Shown one piece after another: positions 29,713-40,528 of a DNA stretch of 64,000 nucleotides. The number at the start of each line of letters is the position of its first letter. Position 1 is the stretch's first letter. The notes under the pieces are model-generated. The model was not told the origin of the DNA, ran no database searches, and saw only the letters and a list, made by a program, of their open reading frames with translations. The position numbers and the translations under genes were made by a program. The DNA is from Paulinella micropora (taxonomy: Eukaryota > Cercozoa > Imbricatea > Euglyphida): the NCBI GenBank assembly GCA_009731375.1, contig BJOX01000131.1, positions 263,275-327,274 of the forward strand. Direction: 5' to 3'.

Positions 29713-30984
29713 GCTTTCTACAAGGATCGTGTGTTTGGTTTCGGGGAAAGCTCACTCCTTGCTTGACACCTGCCAGTTGTAGTCGAACTGGGGCACCCTA
29801 GAGACACGAACACGACTTCGTAGCTTGGGGGGTTAGTGTAGGGACGATACTTCCGAAATATGCAGAAGCCAAGGCCCCCTTTTCCCACTAGGAGGGGACA
29901 AAAAGGGTTTGTCGAGCTTTAAGCTCAAGCCTCGTACTCGTTCAGACCCCTTTATTGGGTGTCCAGCCCCTATTTGGGACTCCTTATTACCCCTCGGCAG
30001 CGATAGAAGTACTGTGTGTGTATGGGTGTGAATCGAACCTACCGAGTGCGTAGGGGAGGATGACTCCCTTTGTCTCACTGATGGGACGGCTGCTCTAGCA
30101 ATGACCATGTCCCTTCTTGACCTGTTTCGCGTAGGTGGGTGAGGTATCTGATGTATGTGTAGGTAGGGGAGTGATTTATTGTTCGAAAATTCAGACGAAA
30201 TTGGAATCGTCAAAATTAACAAACAAAATGTCTTTGTGACGTCCCTCTTGCTACTACTAGAGTGGCCTATATGTCCACTGACTAGCCTCCCTCCCCTGCA
30301 AATTTTCTGCAATGTAGGGGTTGGGTATGGACTAGCCTGCACAAACAGACTTTAACGCACAACACTTGTTTTCTGTTGTCTGTCTTAGTTTGTTTGCTCC
30401 CTCCTCCCTTGTGCACTTGCAATGCTTGGAAGTAGGCAGGGAATGACAGAACAAGTGTGTATTGTTGTTGAAGACGAAATTGGGTGTCTGTGTAGTCTGT
30501 TACAGGATGATAGATAGGGAATATGACGTGGTTTGTAGGTGTGTGGGGGGTTCGTGACGATGGCTTCGTTTCTCCCTTTTTCCACCCAACCAACTAAACT
30601 CTACCCTTCTCTCCTACTGTCCGTCGTGTCCTCACACTGTGGTTACTGTTTGCAGTACTGTGTGGGAAGAGGAGATAGTGGGTGGGTATGTATAGGTGTC
30701 AACAGAGATTGAGTCGTGCGTGTCTGTTCGCCCCACGTCCTATCCACAATCTATGTGTGGCAAAAAGTGAGTAAAATAGGTACAGAACACACACGTCCTC
30801 CCCTCCCTGTGTACTGTCCCGAATTCGTCAGCTGTCCCGAATTCGGCAGGGGGGTGAACTTTCCCGAATTAAAAAATAAAAACTTATTTTCAACACAACT
30901 CAACCAAACTTGCTCCTTTTGACCTCAAACTTTCACTATATTCATCACAGTTAAATTCTCCACAAAAAAGTTTTCAACCTCATT
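29713..30984. other. no gene seen
   Basis: About 1.3 kb of mixed composition. Minus-strand open frames (29833-30342, 30282-30593) overlap without domains or splice logic. Three CCCGAATT words cluster at 30828-30868. Confidence 0.5.
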
Positions 30985-31650
30985 TTCGTGACTTAGGTCG
31001 AGGTGTGACCCCTAGGTCGAGGTCGGATTCACCCTGTTTCCAGTACAGCTTGCCCAGACTTACTCCTTCCCGCTCCAAACTTTCACCATGACTTCTTCCC
31101 CACACTTCCCACCACACATATTAATAACACCCACGACGAAATTTCCTGACTTAGGTTGAGGTCGGCGCTTAGGTAGAGGTCGCATGCACCCTGTTTCCAG
31201 TACAGCTCCACCCCCCCCAGACTTACTCCTTCCCGCCCCAAACTTTCACCATGACTTCTTCCCCACACTTCCCACCGCACGTGACACCCAGGACGAAATT
31301 TCCTGACTTAGGTTGAGGTCGGCGCTTAGGTAGAGGTCGCCTGCACCCTGTTTCCAGTACAGCTCCCCCCCCCCCAGACTTACTCCTTCCCGCCCCAAAC
31401 TTTCACCATGACTTCTTCCCCACACTTCCCACCACACACGTTACACCCACTAAGAAATTTCCTGACTTAGATTGAGGTCGGCGCTTAGGTAGAGGTCGCC
31501 TGCACCCTGTTTCCAGTACAGCTCCCCCCAGACTTACTCCTTCCCGCCTCAAACTTTCACCACTACTTCTTCCCCACACTTCCCACCACACATAACGCCC
31601 ACGAAGAAATTTCCTGACTTAGGTTGAGGTCGGCGCTTAGGTCGAGGTCG
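30985..31650. repeat. 156-bp tandem repeat, four to five copies
   Basis: Units begin at about 30985, 31141, 31298, 31456 and 31609 with TTTCCTGACTTAGGTTGAGG and include GTTTCCAGTACAGCTC, a C run of variable length and CTTCTTCCCCACACTTCCCA. The last copy is cut by an ACT repeat. Short minus-strand frames across it are repeat artefacts. Confidence 0.93.
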
Positions 31651-31714
31651 GCTATTACTACTACTACTACTACTACTACTATTACTACTGTAATACTACT
31701 CACCACCACCACCG

Positions 31715-31750
<36 letters not shown>

Positions 31751-31797
31751 TTATTGATACCAATACTACTATTGATACCAATACTACTACTACCAGA
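31651..31797. repeat. (ACT)n trinucleotide microsatellite
   Basis: ACT and CAC units directly continuing the last satellite copy. 31798-32334 holds only AT-rich DNA and a (CT)n tract at 32022-32050. Confidence 0.9.
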
Positions 31798-32016
31798 AAG
31801 TTTCAATGTATGATTTAAGTTTCAATAACTTGAATAACAATTCACTATTAAAAGTAATACTACTATTAATATTACAGGCAATACAATATTAATATGCATA
31901 CAACTAAAACAGTAGACTTGAATGATTTAATAATACTGTCATATAATATAATCTAATGCTGGAATTCTTGACAGGATCATAAGGTTCAAGTACACTATAT
32001 GCTTTTCAATATTAAT

Positions 32017-32055
<39 letters not shown>

Positions 32056-32329
32056 GATACAGTAATAAATGATTCAAGGTGGACTTGATTTTGTCTGAGT
32101 TTGCTGCTCTCACACAAAGCATACTTACTTAGCTGGAAAACTAATACTTGAAGTTACTTGAAGTCGGTGATTCTCAAGCTGGATATCGCGTTCAGCAAGA
32201 TTCTTTATAATTAGCAATAGTAATGTTCAGGAACACTTTGTTTAATAAAATATCGCGTGACTGTATAACAACAAAATTTCTTTAACAAGTATGTGAAATA
32301 TTACTAAACTTTACTTACTAGTTACAAAA

Positions 32330-32334
<5 letters not shown>

Positions 32335-32422
<88 letters not shown>

Positions 32423-32828
32423 ATATCTGAGGCGTACTGATGCAGCTAATGGCATATCCTCAACGGACATAAGCCTCCAATACCCTTGTTCGAGGTCCTC
32501 CACCCCCCCGTGTCAGTCTCTCGCCTGATGATCGGGGCCACCGATGGAGCTCCTGAGGGCAAGACTGCACTAAGCCGAGGTTATTCCGCAGTCCCAGCAA
32601 CCTCTTGCAAGACGTCACCGAATGTGCAAGTGCATACACCAAGCGCGGTTGCTAGAGCTGCCTCGAAACCCCACCCATAACAATCTGGTGTCTGCTGGGT
32701 CCTGGGCTATCAACCAGCATATGCGGAGTTTAAGATCTTTTACGCGCGCAACGACCCTCCTCCCCAGCATCTACCACCAAAGGGTTATGAGTTGGCGTCA
32801 CAGTTTAACGCCTTGAGGCCATTGGGCT
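32335..32828 (+). mobile_element. SINE family B, copy 1, with AAT tracts on both sides
   Basis: The 408-bp core 32421-32828 recurs inverted at 60724-61132. Near its left end GCAGCTAATGG and, some 45 nt on, TTGTTCGAGGTCC fit loosely to A and B boxes of a tRNA-like promoter. The copy is bounded by (AAT)n at 32335-32420 and from 32829. A 64-codon frame inside is conserved only because the copies are near-identical. Confidence 0.7.
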
Positions 32829-32841
32829 AATAATAATAATA

Positions 32842-32916
<75 letters not shown>

Positions 32917-33125
32917 GTGCTTCTCTGTCAATGGCGAATGCATTTCTGCACATGTGCCTCCGTGAGACACCCGCGAGGGGAGTACGAAGATTTGACGATA
33001 GGCTCTACTGACACCCCCGCAAGGCAGCTCCAAGCCTTCCAGACAGACCAATACTTTCAAAGAAAATATCCTTTGAAAATACTGGCACCGACGGGAATCG
33101 AACTGGCGACAGGTCCCAGATGGTA
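32829..33125 (-). mobile_element. tRNA-derived SINE, family A, copy 3 (cut by gap)
   Basis: AAT tail 32829-32916, then the family A body with small deletions; the B box region (GAATCGAACTGG on the plus strand) is present, but the A box is lost in the N run. Confidence 0.82.
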
Positions 33126-33821
33126 NNNNNNNNNNNNNNNNNNNNNNNNNNNNNNNNNNNNNNNNNNNNNNNNNNNNNNNNNNNNNNNNNNNNNNNNNNN
33201 NNNNNNNNNNNNNNNNNNNNNNNNNNNNNNNNNNNNNNNNNNNNNNNNNNNNNNNNNNNNNNNNNNNNNNNNNNNNNNNNNNNNNNNNNNNNNNNNNNNN
33301 NNNNNNNNNNNNNNNNNNNNNNNNNNNNNNNNNNNNNNNNNNNNNNNNNNNNNNNNNNNNNNNNNNNNNNNNNNNNNNNNNNNNNNNNNNNNNNNNNNNN
33401 NNNNNNNNNNNNNNNNNNNNNNNNNNNNNNNNNNNNNNNNNNNNNNNNNNNNNNNNNNNNNNNNNNNNNNNNNNNNNNNNNNNNNNNNNNNNNNNNNNNN
33501 NNNNNNNNNNNNNNNNNNNNNNNNNNNNNNNNNNNNNNNNNNNNNNNNNNNNNNNNNNNNNNNNNNNNNNNNNNNNNNNNNNNNNNNNNNNNNNNNNNNN
33601 NNNNNNNNNNNNNNNNNNNNNNNNNNNNNNNNNNNNNNNNNNNNNNNNNNNNNNNNNNNNNNNNNNNNNNNNNNNNNNNNNNNNNNNNNNNNNNNNNNNN
33701 NNNNNNNNNNNNNNNNNNNNNNNNNNNNNNNNNNNNNNNNNNNNNNNNNNNNNNNNNNNNNNNNNNNNNNNNNNNNNNNNNNNNNNNNNNNNNNNNNNNN
33801 NNNNNNNNNNNNNNNNNNNNN
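33126..33821. other. 696-N assembly gap
   Basis: Lies between two family A SINEs in the same orientation, a situation that readily collapses assemblies. Confidence 0.9.
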
Positions 33822-33888
<67 letters not shown>

Positions 33889-34122
33889 GTGCTTCTCTGT
33901 CAATGGCTGATGCAAATCTGCACATGCGCCTCCATCGTCTCACCCGTGAGGGGAGTACGAAGAATTGACGATAGGCTCTAATGACACCCCCGCAAGGGCA
34001 GTTCCAACACTTCCAGACGGACCGGCATGTTCAATGAAAATACTGGTGGCACCGACGGGAATCGAACTGGCGACGGGGCCCAGATGGTAGACCTTGACCA
34101 CTGGGCTATCACGGTGTCCATA
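33822..34122 (-). mobile_element. tRNA-derived SINE, family A, copy 4
   Basis: AAT tail 33822-33891, complete body, B box and A box, ending GGACACCG on the minus strand. Best-preserved copy. Confidence 0.88.
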
Positions 34123-34267
34123 ATAATAATAATAATAATCATAAAAATAGTAATTTTAATAATAATATTACAAGTTCTGTGCTTGCAAGAAGTATTCGCA
34201 ACAATTGCTTTCTGTTAATGAGAACTTTATTTCAATCTGTTTGGATCTTGATCAGGAATTATCGGAT

Positions 34268-34630
34268 TTAATCGTCCATGTAATCGTTCTCGTTCTTCTT
34301 ACAACAACTACACTCGCGTAATCTCTCTGACTTCGCGATCGAATCTTGTTTGCTAGTGTACAACTTTACAGCATGGTCCTTAAACAAAGTTTTTGTTGCA
34401 ACCACGTTGACTTGTAGTCGGAGTTGGTTCTCGAAGAAGTATTTGTGAGTTTCTTCTAGTGTACTTAGCGATTTATTGATAAGGAATTGGAGGAAGTTTT
34501 CCATTCTTGCATCAGAACCCAAAACAATGCAAGCAGCCTCCAGCCAACATCCCTCCTGAGCAACTTTATTTGTTTCAACCCGGTAAATTAGTACGCTTTT
34601 CCCCCTCCCCTCCCCACCCCTTTCCACCAT
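34268..34630 (-). CDS. hypothetical 120-aa reading frame
   Basis: From an internal Met it reads MENFLQFLINKSLSTLEETH and ends in a charged tail with CSCCKKNEN. The composition is protein-like, but no domain is recognised. It overlaps the start of the plus-strand Gln-rich gene, and only one of the two is likely to be real over the overlap. Confidence 0.3.
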   Translation of the reverse strand: MVERGGEGRGKSVLIYRVETNKVAQEGCWLEAACIVLGSDARMENFLQFLINKSLSTLEETHKYFFENQLRLQVNVVATKTLFKDHAVKLYTSKQDSIAKSERLRECSCCKKNENDYMDD

Positions 34631-35209
34631 CTCCTAAATACATTATCTTCTTTTTGCAAGGTTGGCCAGCTAGTGGGCAGTTTCAGACGCCTGGTGTCAT
34701 GCAGCAGCCTGGTGGCATGCACGGTGGGCAGTTTCAGACGCAGCAGCCTGGACATCATGTTAATGTTCAAGAAGGTAAGATGATGTCTGCATCCTTCTTG
34801 AACATTAACATGATGTCCGCATCTCACTCTGTAATAAACAAGGAATGTGTGAAACTAGGCAACATTGGCGGGTACGGTGGGAGCCAGCAGTATGGCGGGT
34901 ACGGTGGGACTCAGCAGATGCCCCAGCCGTTTCCCCCCCCCAGCGCAGCCGGTAGCGCAGCAGGTTGTTGTTCAGCCTCAACCAGATCAGTCTGTACTAC
35001 CTCAGCATTTGCAGCCTCAACCGAATCAGGCTGCAGCTGCACCGCTACCTCAGTTTAATGTACAGCCCCAACAAGCTGTGGTGGCATCTGCGAACAGCGG
35101 CGATCTTGCCGCTTTTTTAGCCTCTAGCTCACAGCAAGCTAATGCCTTTCTGGTGCATACGCAAGCACAGAATAACTCTTATTTGCAATACCTTGCAACG
35201 CGGAAATAA
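34507..35209 (+). CDS. Gln/Gly/Tyr-rich low-complexity protein, frame broken at a poly-C run
   Basis: A probable acceptor (TTTTTGCAAG, near 34660) precedes repeats of GGQFQT.QPG, then GGYGGSQQYGGYGGTQQ and a Gln/Pro-rich part, ending NSYLQYLATRK at TAA 35207-35209. A GTAAGA donor at 34775 and a TAG acceptor at 34857-34858 delimit an 84-nt segment that is also open in frame, so it may be an optional intron. The frame shifts by one at nine C (about 34934-34943): upstream reading ends QPFPPP and downstream resumes AQPVAQQVVVQPQPDQ. Such YGG/Gln-rich chains are common in RNA-granule proteins (inference only). Start not determined. Confidence 0.55.
34750..34818. repeat. perfect 26-bp hairpin spanning a splice donor
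   Basis: 34750-34775 (GGACATCATGTTAATGTTCA and on to GAAGG) is exactly inverted at 34793-34818, with a 17-nt loop. The GTAAGA donor begins at the last base of the first arm. Confidence 0.9.
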
Positions 35210-36852
35210 TATCTGTGCTTGAGTGAGCACGTGGGGCGTTGGGGGCGGGGGGGGGAGGGCTCACTCAGTCACACGCCCAAACATTAAGTTAGAGTTTTAC
35301 TTTTCCAAATCGTTTTTAAATTTTCACTTGCTCTTTCCCCTTTCCCCTTACATTTCTATCATATTTACATATATATATTCTGTGACTTTTTGATACCCCT
35401 AACGGGAAGCGTTTGAAATTTTTTTTCTAGATAGTTAGACTATACTGAATATAGTGACGTAGTTATGATAAATAAATGTCATTGTAAAATGATTTATTAT
35501 TACTTAATTCAATTGTTTTTATTTAGTTCTGATTATTTTAAGGATCAGTGCGGTACTTGGGTGAGGGGGGGGGGGGTCGGGAGCGATCGGCCTGCATTTT
35601 CAAGTCAACTTCAACCTATCACTTCAAGTTTGTAAATAATTTTTTTATTAAAATAAAGTTTAATTATTATTGAATTAAATGTTTTTCGTCGAATTCCAGC
35701 TGTTGTAAATGATCCTGCATGTTTTCTTTATATTTTGAAAAGCTCAACTCGGGTGGTGGGGAGCGGTCGTCCGGCACGCACTGCCAAGTCAGACTTACAC
35801 TTTCCAAATCATTTTTTTCATTGAAATAACGTTAATTATCATTAAATTAAATGTTTTTTTATCGAATTCCAGCTGTTGTAAATGATCCTGCATGTTTTCT
35901 TTATATTTTGAAAAACTCGACTTAAAGAGACTTGAATAGACTTAAAACGTGACATTACATTTTTGTGAATCCATAAGTTATTTAAAAGGGAAACCAACCT
36001 CACCAAATTGGTAATATATGAACATAAAGGCAATTTGCCACCAGTACCAGAAAATATGGTAATACAGGAATAATTCCTGAGTATTAAGTACATAGGAGAG
36101 TGAAGCTACCGTGATTATACGGTTATGCTGCAGTGGACTAGGATCTAATTAACTTTCAAGTTCCCAATGCTTATTTGTACTATTCATATCAACACAAATA
36201 ACGCAATAGTGTGACAATAAACAGCGAAACTATTCAAAGTTCATATCTTTCAGACTGCTTTTGCCGGTTCTGGTCTAAACGAATATAGACCGCCTACTAT
36301 GCAATATGAGAAATCATATGCATAGCAGATAACATTTGCCCTGGAGTCTCCACGTGTCCTGGAGTTTGCACTGGAGTTGTCGGCCAGCCCGCACAATACA
36401 TAGTGGCATTGAGTGTCGTCCGGCTTGTCGTTACTTGACTCTTATGCTCACTGATGCTTGGTCTGCCCCTCTCCTGTTGAGTGACGACTAAGTGTCAGAG
36501 TAGCTGTTCCGGTTACATCTGGAATCGCTAACAAAAATTGAACGGGGTTTGCTTTTGCTTTTCGTGAGCTTCACAAAAAGCTAAAGTTCTCACGTTTTTC
36601 TCACTTTGATTTTCTTGGGGGTTTTGTCACCTTGAAAATCCGAACAGAAAAAGGTGTTGACGTTTTTCAAGTTTTGTTTAAGTTAGTTTGACTCTCCCTT
36701 AGGGGGAGAGGGATAGAAACAGATTGTGTGTGAGGAAATAGGAGTGCACACGTCTGGTTTTGACTTGAACAAGCTATATAGCAAGGAGACACAGACATAT
36801 TACATAAGCTTTGTATTAATCCGATCACCTAATTCACTTCCCAAGCTCTATC
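35210..36852. other. AT-rich spacer with a tandem duplication
   Basis: About 35570-35741 and 35745-35917 are two diverged copies of a roughly 174-bp unit sharing GAATTCCAGCTGTTGTAAAT and GATCCTGCATGTTTTC. AATAAA at 35470 could end the upstream gene. No other gene seen. Confidence 0.65.
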
Positions 36853-36960
36853 GATACGTCAAGGTACGGAGGTGAAATCTTATCGGGAAGTGATTTAATT
36901 ATTTTATCAAAAATAGGTGCCAACCAATCACTTTTTTTCAGCTTTTCGGACCACGTTTTT
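36853..36960. repeat. second copy of the repeat at 15674-15778
   Basis: Same order of GATACGTCAAGGTACGGAGG, TCTTATCGGGAAGTGA and AAAAATAGGTGCCAACCA. Confidence 0.75.
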
Positions 36961-36989
36961 CAAAGTTGATGAAATTGCCACTTTCGATT

Positions 36990-37312
36990 TTTTTTCCAGC
37001 TTCATCACGATCTGCACACCCTGACCTTCTGAAGACCCGTGTGCGTGTTCCCGTAAAGGAATTTGGTGAAAAATATGCACAACAGAACTTTCAAAACGAA
37101 AACCGTGACCATAAACTCGCGGAACTGTAGCCCGGCCGTATGGCCGCACCAAAGACAAACTCTGGATCGATTGGGACAATGCGGACGAGGAGGAATCTTC
37201 CATGATTGCGGCCGCTGAAATCCGTAACTTTGAATACAAAATTGGAATGGAGGACGCGAATTCGACAAGGGTGGGTCTGGGGAAGGCAAAGATGCAGAAA
37301 AGGTTAGGAAGA
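36990..37312 (+). pseudogene. hypothetical broken coding fragment
   Basis: After TTTTTTTTCCAG at 36999 a frame reads RVRVPVKEFGEKYAQQNF and stops; a second frame continues with YGRTKDKLWIDWDNADEEES and ends KMQKRLGR at TAG 37310. The composition is protein-like and the two parts are contiguous, suggesting one gene with a frameshift. No family recognised; a transposable-element origin is possible. Confidence 0.35.
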
Positions 37313-37800
37313 TAGCTAGGTCACAGTGATGGGATTAATACAACCAGTCACGTGTCACTAGTATATACGTTACTTAATATGAATAGTTCATAGCATGGAA
37401 AAAGGCCAGCCGGATATTTACTGGTACGGGTGGCATTGCCACGGTGGCTTCAATGCCGATATGTACTGTGTGGATATCTTTTCAATGATTTTATGACTTA
37501 ACAGTTATGACTGCGCATTTTTCAATGATTCAGTTTGCGCTCAGCTACTGTCTCTGAATTGTCAGTTGTGCTAATTTCTACTTGCGAATTTAAGTGTCGA
37601 TCGAGCATTGCGTCTCCTTATGGAGTCTTCCTGCAAACCGGCGTGTATAAAGGTGCGAGTTAGGTCCGTGAGTGACAGGGTAATTATTAATACAGTTCAC
37701 CCGAATCAACTGCCTTCCACACGCCACCGGCAAAAAGCACTATAAGTGAATAAACTTCAGTCTATCAGACGCTACGTTCACGCTTCAAGGCTTCATAACC

Positions 37801-37906
37801 TGTGAGACTATCTTAATAATCTTCAAAGTTAAATAACTATCAGAGTGCAGTCTAAACTTTATTAGGAAAAGGCGCCAAGACAAAGCGCGGGTACGAGTTA
37901 GGCAGT
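37801..37906. mobile_element. copia-type solo LTR, left fragment (continues at 54574-54677)
   Basis: Starts TGTGAGACTA and contains AAAAGGCGCCAAGACA, matching the LTR fragment at 27261-27436. Split by the 16.7-kb LTR element; the CAGT duplication marks the cut. Confidence 0.6.
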
Positions 37907-38517
37907 TGTGAGTTTGGATACAACCCCAAGGGATAAATACACAACGAACTCTTATTAAAAGTCTCTATGGCTGCAAACAGCCCTAACTCCTAAGAGTAGG
38001 TGAAATAGCAGTAAATAGCTAAGAGGTCACTTCGTTTATTTACGTTGATTTCTACTGGTTTGCAGACTTGGTTTGCAAAGTACGATCTTGGTTGAACGTA
38101 GATTGTGAGTAGCTGTTAGACGACACTTGAAGTTAAATGTACAATGTACTTGAAGGTGGCTTCAAGTTCAAGTCATTGGTGTTCAAGTGGAAGTCCGAGA
38201 TTTTCATTTGGGAGATTGATGTGAAAACCTAGATTGTGCGGCAAAAATGATTTTTCGATTCTCTTGACTGTGTTCGCTAAATTTCACCGTAAATGGTGAT
38301 TTTTGGGAAATCGGGGAAAAAGGCAGCCGAGAGAGAAAAAATAGCATTTGCTGCAAAAACTTTGATTAAATCGTTTGAAGTCATTCCTGGACGAAATCGA
38401 AAGCTAGTTAGTGAACGGTCAAAACGTCGTGCAGAGGAGAATCTAACGGGCCGGTCAAAAACAGTAAAATGTCAACGGTAGTGGTTTTGGCCGGTCGTTA
38501 AAGTGCTCAGTCTGATA
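37907..38517 (-). repeat. left (3') LTR of the 16.7-kb element
   Basis: On the minus strand it runs TATCAG...ACTCACA; the purine-rich GGGGGGGAGC lies just upstream. Confidence 0.88.
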
Positions 38518-39144
38518 GCTCCCCCCCGACCTAACGGTTGAGTAGAGTTGCGTACAGAGTGAGTGATTAACGATTGGTCAGTGACTTGTATCAGAAAAAG
38601 GAAAAGGAGAAAAGAGAAAGATGGGTCTCTTTAAACCTAAGACGAAGATGAAAAAGAAGTGTGTCGATGTGCAGCGCAGTGTAGACGGAGATCAGCCGGG
38701 GCCGGATATCGGGATGCGGAAGCGGGACAGAGACAATTGAGGCGCAGTAGCGATGCGTTGATATCGGGGAGCTGACGTCGAGCCGTAGGAAGCTAGGTGG
38801 CCATCATTGTATCGCACAGCCGAGATGAACCAAATTTAATGCACCAATTATGCAATGCCAATATAATCACTGAGGTGTTCAGATTCGATGAGGATGATTG
38901 TTGACCTGCAGGCATAAAAGGCGACCAAGGACTTGCAGGGATACTCTGGTCGTGGCGTAGCTTGTCTAGGGACGATGGCGGGCCAAGTGGGAAAAGCGCT
39001 GGGCTGTGGCGGGTGAAGCCGGTACGATGGGTAAAACCCACTTGAGAGTGTTGAGGTGGCTATTCCTTCGATGTAGCTTGCTTACCTTTCTGGAAGATAT
39101 GAAGTGGGAAGGATTCGCCGGTGATGAGAGGGCCTTTGAGACGC
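38518..39144 (-). other. 3' region of the LTR element
   Basis: Between the integrase-like frame and the 3' LTR, including the probable polypurine tract (38518-38530). No gene. Confidence 0.5.
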
Positions 39145-40422
39145 TTAAGAACGCTGGCGGAAAGTCGGCCTTTGTCTAACGACTTGGTCGTTTGTTGTGT
39201 CGAAGAGAAGGGGCTTCCAGTGGGCCAAGGGATTAACCCAGCGTTGGATAGTGGTTTGGTCCTTTGTATCTTCGTAGATGGGACGGAAGAGAGGGTTCTT
39301 GTCTGAGGTCGTACCGAGCTGGTGAACTACAAGGTCGTTTTCCTCGTTCTCTGGATCCTCGTCTAAAACGATGCCAAGTTTAACCTGATCGCGGTCGATG
39401 AATGCTACGACTTCGCCGATGGTGTAGTTAACTGAGTCGTCGTCGTGATCGTCTACTGCGACTGTGTTGAGCGGAGCGAGGCCGTCAGTGGGTGCAGTAT
39501 ACGGGGCGGCGAGGTGTGAGCGGTCGATGCGTTTCAATACCTTGTTGGTCTTGAGATGGCGCAGCTTGAAGCAATTTGAGCTGACCTGCTCAACGATGGT
39601 GTCGGGGCCGTCGAACTGAAGAACGCCTTGCTTGGAGGGCTCGGGGCGGTAGACAGAGACTGTGTCATTTACTTTCCATTCCTTGACAGCCTTGCGGCGG
39701 CCTTTGTTCTTTTGAGCAACAGACCGGGCGCGGGTAACGGTGGTGTACGCGCTGATGTAAGTTATGACAGCGGTGCGGGCGCTGTTTAACAGTGCGATCT
39801 GTTCGGCCGACTGTATTGACAGTGTCGGTGATGCGTCGAGGGCGGCGCTGGAAGCGGTAGCGCGGGCATTGACAATCTCCGGCGAGTCGAAGAAGTCCAA
39901 CGTGCAGCGGGGCTTGCGGGCGAGCATTCCTTCAAAGGCAGTAGTGCCGGTTGCTGTAGAAACGTATGTGTTCTGAGCGAAGCAGAGAGAAGGGATGATG
40001 CTGGGCCAGTTGGTCTTTTCTGCCTTAGGGAGAGACTGGATAGCCGTGCGGATTGCTTTGTGGCGACATTCAACGTAGCCGAGTTGATGTTGCGAGTAGG
40101 GCACGGTGGTGAGCCATTCGAGCCGGTACCTCCTGGACCACTGTTTCGTCAGTTCGTCCTGTAGGAGGCGTTGGCGTACGCGTTTAACTCTGACTAGGCA
40201 GAGGGCTTCCGTGTTGATGACGCCGTGTCTTGCTGTCGTGCCGCCGTCGATAAGACCCATTCCCAACGTGAAGTCGGAGAATGTCGAATGGTCCATCTCA
40301 TGAGGTATGTTGCGAGGAGGCCAGTAGCGTTCCATGAGGAGCGTAGGTTTGTCACGACTGAGGCCGTACGTGGCATCACCAAATTCGATATCAAAGCCAC
40401 CCCAAGGGGTGTTCCCATACAT
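39145..40422 (-). CDS. integrase C-terminal half of the LTR element (425 aa)
   Basis: YSQHQLGYVECRHKAIRTAI matches the Ty3/gypsy integrase segment around the catalytic Glu (YHPQTDGQxERxNRxLK). It is followed by NWPSIIPSLCFAQNTYVSTA and a C-terminal KVNDTVSVYRPEPSK...FDGPDTIVEQVSSNCFKLRH, the usual beta-barrel region. The zinc region and the two catalytic Asp segments are missing upstream. A branch-point-like TACTGAC and CCTCGCCAG precede the ATG, so a spliced upstream exon is possible. Confidence 0.75.
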   Translation of the reverse strand: MYGNTPWGGFDIEFGDATYGLSRDKPTLLMERYWPPRNIPHEMDHSTFSDFTLGMGLIDGGTTARHGVINTEALCLVRVKRVRQRLLQDELTKQWSRRYRLEWLTTVPYSQHQLGYVECRHKAIRTAIQSLPKAEKTNWPSIIPSLCFAQNTYVSTATGTTAFEGMLARKPRCTLDFFDSPEIVNARATASSAALDASPTLSIQSAEQIALLNSARTAVITYISAYTTVTRARSVAQKNKGRRKAVKEWKVNDTVSVYRPEPSKQGVLQFDGPDTIVEQVSSNCFKLRHLKTNKVLKRIDRSHLAAPYTAPTDGLAPLNTVAVDDHDDDSVNYTIGEVVAFIDRDQVKLGIVLDEDPENEENDLVVHQLGTTSDKNPLFRPIYEDTKDQTTIQRWVNPLAHWKPLLFDTTNDQVVRQRPTFRQRS

Positions 40423-40528
40423 CTGGCGAGGGTCAGTACGTAAGTAGATCTGACTCTCCCGGGTGCGTGGAGGCGCTGTAGTGGACGACGAGATCGATGT
40501 CGAGTTCGAGGACGAACTTGAAGTTGTG

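Noticed and set aside
31083-31591. Repeated 62-65-aa minus-strand frames with SLGREGVSLGG
   Set aside because: Each spans one unit of the 156-bp satellite; the sequence varies with C-run length and has no start context.
30985-31650. CRISPR-like array (regularly spaced 156-bp repeat)
   Set aside because: Whole units are repeated without distinct spacers; eukaryotic satellite, no cas genes.
32486-32680. 64-aa frame conserved at 60873-61067
   Set aside because: Conservation reflects two recent copies of SINE family B, not protein selection.
36928-37289. Minus-strand frames of 94-103 aa
   Set aside because: Antisense to the more protein-like plus-strand fragment at 36990-37312, with no domain.
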